This document shows, piece by piece, positions 30,052 to 33,295 of a stretch of DNA of 33,295 nucleotides. The stretch comes from Ornithinibacillus halophilus (GTDB lineage Bacteria; Bacillota; Bacilli; Bacillales; Amphibacillaceae). The notes beneath the pieces are model-generated. The model was given only the letters and a program-made list of their open reading frames with translations, made no database searches and was not told where the DNA came from. The stretch is taken from assembly GCF_900129485.1 (NCBI RefSeq), contig NZ_FQVW01000037.1, positions 1 to 33,295 on the forward strand, in the 5' to 3' direction. Every line of letters starts with the position of its first letter. Position 1 is the first letter of the stretch. Position numbers and translations under genes: made by a program.

Positions 30052-31005
30052 ATGGCTGACAATCACACAAAACCATCAAACGCTGTGCACGTACGAGAAA
30101 TGATACATCAAAAAAAGAAGGTTAAGAATTTCTCGCAAGTATTGGAAAAATCTATTCCTGTCTTTCTATTTCTTTTTGCATTAATTTCCATACTTACTAC
30201 AGCTGGTATCATTTATACCCTTTTTATAGAAACCATTGAGTTCTTTAAAATAGTGCCAATTTGGGAGTTCTTTACTGGCACTGTATTAAAGCCAATGAGC
30301 CAAAATCCCGAATTCGGTGTTTTACCATTATTATCTGGTACAATCATATCTTCTGTAATTGCAATGCTAGTTGCAGGACCAATAGGTATGATGGCAGCCA
30401 TTTACTTAAGTGAATATGCATCGGATAATGTACGACGGACTCTAAAGCCTTTATTAGAAGTTCTAGCGGGTATCCCTACTATTGTTTATGGATTCTTTGC
30501 GTTTACTTTTGTAACTCCACTCATTCGCTCCATATGGCCAGAAGTGGAAGCAACCAACATTCTTAGTCCTGGTATTGTAATGGGGATTATGATTATCCCA
30601 ATGATCGCTTCGTTATCAGAGGATGCAATGACATCTGTTCCAAATTCCATGCGTGAAGGTGCCTTAGCACTTGGAGCAACAAAATTAGAATCTACCTTTA
30701 AGGTGGTCATTCCGGCAGCACTTTCTGGTATCATCGCATCATTTGTACTAGGAATCTCTCGTGCAATTGGGGAAACCATGATCGTAACAATAGCTAGTGG
30801 TAGTTCGAAAAACTTTACGTTTGATATTACTCAATCCATGCAAACGATGACAGCCTACATTGTGGAAGTATCTGGAGGAGAAGCACCAGCTGGTTCAACC
30901 ATCTACTATAGCCTATATGCAGTTGCCATGACTTTATTTGTCTTCACACTTCTGATGAATTTACTAGCTAGATACGTCTCTCGCAAATTTAGGGAGGAAT
31001 ATTAA
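30052..31005 (+). CDS. pstC: Phosphate ABC transporter permease PstC
   Basis: Predicted 317-aa membrane subunit of the Pst phosphate importer. A ~35-residue cytoplasmic N-terminus precedes six hydrophobic helices. The binding-protein-dependent permease motif is present in the cytoplasmic loop: EGALALGATKLESTFKVVIP (the EAA-type loop that couples to the PstB ATPase), followed by GISRAIGETM. Start context AAGGAGTG. It follows pstS after a hairpin and runs into pstA, which starts one base after its stop. It pairs with PstA to form the channel. Confidence 0.96.
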   Translation: MADNHTKPSNAVHVREMIHQKKKVKNFSQVLEKSIPVFLFLFALISILTTAGIIYTLFIETIEFFKIVPIWEFFTGTVLKPMSQNPEFGVLPLLSGTIISSVIAMLVAGPIGMMAAIYLSEYASDNVRRTLKPLLEVLAGIPTIVYGFFAFTFVTPLIRSIWPEVEATNILSPGIVMGIMIIPMIASLSEDAMTSVPNSMREGALALGATKLESTFKVVIPAALSGIIASFVLGISRAIGETMIVTIASGSSKNFTFDITQSMQTMTAYIVEVSGGEAPAGSTIYYSLYAVAMTLFVFTLLMNLLARYVSRKFREEY

Positions 31006-31006
31006 T

Positions 31007-31891
31007 ATGAAATACGTTGATGCAAATACCGTTCAAAAAAGAATGAATACCCGCATTTTGAAAAATAACATTCTTAAGTACCTCTTCTTAATTGCAACAT
31101 TATTCGGCTTGTTTGTATTAGCTATTCTAATAATCCAAGTCTTAAGAGATGGTTTACAGTGGATCGATTGGAATTTTCTTACTGGAAAGCTTTCAAATGA
31201 TGCTGAAAGAGCAGGTATCATGGGAGCCATACTCGGTACATTTTGGATGATGATCGTTGTAGCACCTGTAACATTAATCCTCGGAATCGGTACTGCTATT
31301 TATTTAGAATTATATGCAAAAAAAGGTGTATTCCAATCATTTATTCAAACCAATATATCAAACTTAGCAGGAGTTCCTTCCATCGTTTATGGAATTTTAG
31401 GATTAACCATCTTTGTTCGAGCAATGGATTTGGGAAATATAGTATTAGCTGGAGGTCTTACCCTCTCATTATTAATTCTTCCGATTGTCATCGTTGCAGC
31501 TCAAGAAGCCATTCGTTCCGTACCACAGCACCTAAGTGAAGCTTCTTACGGAATGGGAGCAACTAAATGGCAAACGGTAAAAAACATTATTCTGCCAGCA
31601 GCATTACCTGGAATATTAACTGGTGCAATCTTAGCCCTATCAAGAGCAATTGGAGAAACAGCACCATTGACTGTATTAGGTATCCCAGCACTAATTCTTC
31701 CATTTCCTGAAGGGATATTTGATAAATTTACAGCATTACCAATGCAAATTTATTATTGGACATTAGATTCATCATTAGTTGCAGAATATGTAAACCTAGC
31801 AGCTGCAACGATAGTCGTATTATTATTACTGTTATTCCTATTAAATTCAACAGCAATTATTATTCGTAACAAGTTCCAACAGCGTTACTAA
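31007..31891 (+). CDS. pstA: Phosphate ABC transporter permease PstA
   Basis: Predicted 294-aa permease with six hydrophobic helices and the EAA-type loop [20 protein letters not shown], followed by [16 protein letters not shown]. It would form the membrane channel with PstC. The ATG lies directly after the pstC stop (31005), with GGGAGG upstream inside pstC, so the genes are tightly coupled. The N-terminal cytoplasmic segment is ~25 residues. The pstB gene begins 29 bp after it, with its own ribosome binding site. Confidence 0.96.
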   Translation: MKYVDANTVQKRMNTRILKNNILKYLFLIATLFGLFVLAILIIQVLRDGLQWIDWNFLTGKLSNDAERAGIMGAILGTFWMMIVVAPVTLILGIGTAIYLELYAKKGVFQSFIQTNISNLAGVPSIVYGILGLTIFVRAMDLGNIVLAGGLTLSLLILPIVIVAAQEAIRSVPQHLSEASYGMGATKWQTVKNIILPAALPGILTGAILALSRAIGETAPLTVLGIPALILPFPEGIFDKFTALPMQIYYWTLDSSLVAEYVNLAAATIVVLLLLLFLLNSTAIIIRNKFQQRY

Positions 31892-31920
31892 TCTGCGTTT
31901 TTTACAAGGAGTGTAGAACA

Positions 31921-32754
31921 ATGAGTGTTTCTATGACAGAAAAGAGTAATATAAATTTGAAAACTACAGTTTCCTCCAAGAAAACTGTTCATACTGATAA
32001 AGATAAAGTATTCCATACAAGAGATTTAAACTTATGGTATGGCCAAACCCACGCCTTAAAAGATATAAACTTAGATACGTACGAAAAGGAAGTAACGGCT
32101 ATCATCGGACCTTCTGGATGCGGGAAATCAACCTACTTAAAAACGTTAAACCGTATGGTTGAACTTGTACCTAGCGTTAAAATTACTGGTGAAATTAATT
32201 ACAATGGCAGAAGTATTTTAGATAAGTCCTTTAAAGTGGAAGACCTACGTACGCATGTTGGAATGGTATTCCAAAAACCAAATCCATTTCCAAAATCAAT
32301 CTATGACAATATTGCATACGGACCTAGAATACATGGGATTAAAAGCAAAAAAATCCTTGATGAAATTGTGGAGAAGAGTCTCCGTGGTGCCTATATCTGG
32401 GATGAAGTAAAAGATCGCTTAAAAGAAAATGCATACGGCCTATCCGGCGGGCAACAACAACGACTTTGTATTGCACGTACTTTAGCGATAGAACCTGATG
32501 TTATTTTAATGGATGAACCAACTTCAGCATTAGATCCTAAATCAACCTTGCGTATTGAAGATTTGATTCAAGAGTTGAAAAAGGATTACTCCATTATTAT
32601 TGTGACTCATAACATGCAACAAGCAGCTCGTATCTCAGACCGCACCGCATTTTTCCTAAATGGCGAAGTGGTTGAATATGATCAAACAGATGATATTTTT
32701 ACAAACCCTAAAGATAATCGTACAGAGGATTATATTTCCGGTAGATTTGGGTAA
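31921..32754 (+). CDS. pstB: Phosphate ABC transporter ATP-binding protein PstB
   Basis: Predicted 277-aa ATPase that energises phosphate import. Walker [10 protein letters not shown] at residues 63-71, ABC signature LSGGQQQR near 175, Walker [14 protein letters not shown] near 195-207 and the H-loop VTHNM are all present. A ~28-residue N-terminal extension rich in Ser/Lys precedes the domain. Start context CAAGGAGTG. It is the last gene of pstSCAB in the window. The operon ends in two hairpins, so no phoU or second pstB is linked here, unlike some bacteria. Confidence 0.96.
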   Translation: MSVSMTEKSNINLKTTVSSKKTVHTDKDKVFHTRDLNLWYGQTHALKDINLDTYEKEVTAIIGPSGCGKSTYLKTLNRMVELVPSVKITGEINYNGRSILDKSFKVEDLRTHVGMVFQKPNPFPKSIYDNIAYGPRIHGIKSKKILDEIVEKSLRGAYIWDEVKDRLKENAYGLSGGQQQRLCIARTLAIEPDVILMDEPTSALDPKSTLRIEDLIQELKKDYSIIIVTHNMQQAARISDRTAFFLNGEVVEYDQTDDIFTNPKDNRTEDYISGRFG

Positions 32755-32758
32755 TACT

Positions 32759-32787
32759 ATAACTAGTAAGTACTCCTCCCTAGTTAT
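32759..32787 (+). terminator. First hairpin after pstB
   Basis: ATAACTAG (32759-32766) pairs with CTAGTTAT (32780-32787), just after the pstB stop. No T-run follows, but the next hairpin is a strong terminator. Confidence 0.6.
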
Positions 32788-32796
32788 ATATATTAA

Positions 32797-32829
32797 AAGA
32801 CTGGCTTTATTGGCCAGTCTTATTTTTTT
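32797..32829 (+). terminator. Rho-independent terminator of the pst operon
   Basis: AAGACTGGC (32797-32805) pairs with GCCAGTCTT (32813-32821), followed by A and seven T. Confidence 0.92.
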
Positions 32830-32890
32830 GCTTTATGGTGTATTAAATTTGAAGCGTTGATTTTCTTAGTTACTTTAGGATCTTGGCTCC

Positions 32891-33295
32891 CTTGCTATGG
32901 GCTTCGAGAGTTTCTCTCGATTACCGTAGAGTTCTTTTTCCACTTGCTACCGACATCGAGACACCTTATCGATTACCGTAGAGTTCTTTTTTCCCTGGCT
33001 TCCGGCATCGAGACAGACTATCGGTTACCGTAGAGACCTTTTTCTCCTTGTTTCCGGCATCGAGACACCTTATCGGTTACCGTAGAGACCTTTTTCCTCT
33101 TGCTTCCGGCATTGAGACACCTTCTCGGTTACCGTAGAGACCTTATTCTCCTTGCTTCCGGCACCGAGACACCTTCTCGGTTACCGTAGAGTGCTTATTC
33201 CTCTTACTTCCGGCATCGAGACACTCTCTCGGTTACCGTAGTGCTCTTGACTCTCTTGCTTCCGGCATCGAGAGCCTCTCTCGGTTACCGTAGAG
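32891..33295. repeat. 52-bp tandem repeat array, left end
   Basis: Eight units start at 32891, 32943, 32995, 33047, 33099, 33151, 33203 and 33255, exactly 52 bp apart. The last is cut by the window after 41 bp, so the array continues right. The core reads CTTGCTTCCGGCATCGAGAC, then ACC, TCGGTTACCGTAGAG and a variable T-rich tail. The leftmost unit is the most diverged. Each unit has a small inverted repeat around CGAGA/TCTCG or CGA/TCG. The period is not a multiple of three, so it does not encode a peptide repeat. No function is known to me. Confidence 0.95.

Noticed and set aside
32891-33295. CRISPR array
   Set aside because: Whole 52-bp units are conserved, without unique spacers, and no cas genes are near. 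This is a minisatellite-type array.

Overview
The window reads as a chromosomal stretch of a low-GC, endospore-forming member of the Bacillaceae. I infer the Oceanobacillus/Virgibacillus neighbourhood from the gene set. Supporting evidence: strong AGGAGG-type ribosome binding sites, frequent TTG and GTG starts, two tandem sspH spore-protein genes, a CwlC-like mother-cell amidase, a YpjP-like protein and a PhoP-type pst promoter. The genus is inference; sporulation and Bacillaceae membership are well supported. There are no tRNA or rRNA genes, no CRISPR array, and no intact mobile element.

Layout. 1-84 is the end of a GC-rich perfect 21-bp tandem array. 118-1803 (-) is an FAD-dependent dehydrogenase. 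2084-3992 holds an ECF sigma factor with its membrane anti-sigma factor, preceded by a textbook ECF promoter that fixes the start codon. 4032-4238 (-) is a CDGSH Fe-S protein, and 4408-5880 a K+(Na+)/H+ antiporter. 5893-7385 (-) holds a fumarylacetoacetate-hydrolase-family enzyme and an acetyltransferase. 7596-8414 is the amidase. 8415-9102 carries a GC-rich palindromic repeat inside what looks like a decayed element. 9103-12897 (-) is a run of five genes: a PPOX-type flavoprotein, a nuclease/XPD-like helicase, two tandem XapX membrane proteins (one very short) and a GmhB-type phosphatase. 13012-14554 holds a small P-loop kinase, an XRE regulator and an orphan 87-aa protein. 14591-16658 (-) pairs a phosphoesterase/SH3 fusion with a Gfo/Idh/MocA oxidoreductase. 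16864-18366 holds a CDP-alcohol phosphatidyltransferase, a PH-domain protein and a 39-aa basic protein. 18438-20107 (-) holds an XRE-cupin regulator and HMG-CoA lyase with a cre-like site. 20415-26343 holds a coiled-coil protein, a zinc-ribbon acyltransferase translationally coupled to a GltS-family carrier, a CorC/HlyC protein and a second GltS-family carrier. 26444-28603 holds two sspH genes, an RsbR-like STAS protein and YpjP. 28818-32754 is pstSCAB under a four-repeat Pho box. 32891-33295 is a second tandem array of 52-bp units.

How the genes fit together. The stress and envelope theme is notable: an ECF sigma/anti-sigma pair, an RsbR-like stressosome protein, and two sequences resembling the SigI promoter consensus (ACCCC(C)...CGAA). 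One of these lies upstream of the amidase and one upstream of the orphan 87-aa gene. The most unusual signal is the right-hand 52-bp array: it holds an exact period across eight units, and the small hairpin in each unit shows A-U, C-G and U.G exchanges at the same pair, as expected if the plus-strand RNA folds. Both arrays run off the window edges, so their full extent is unknown.
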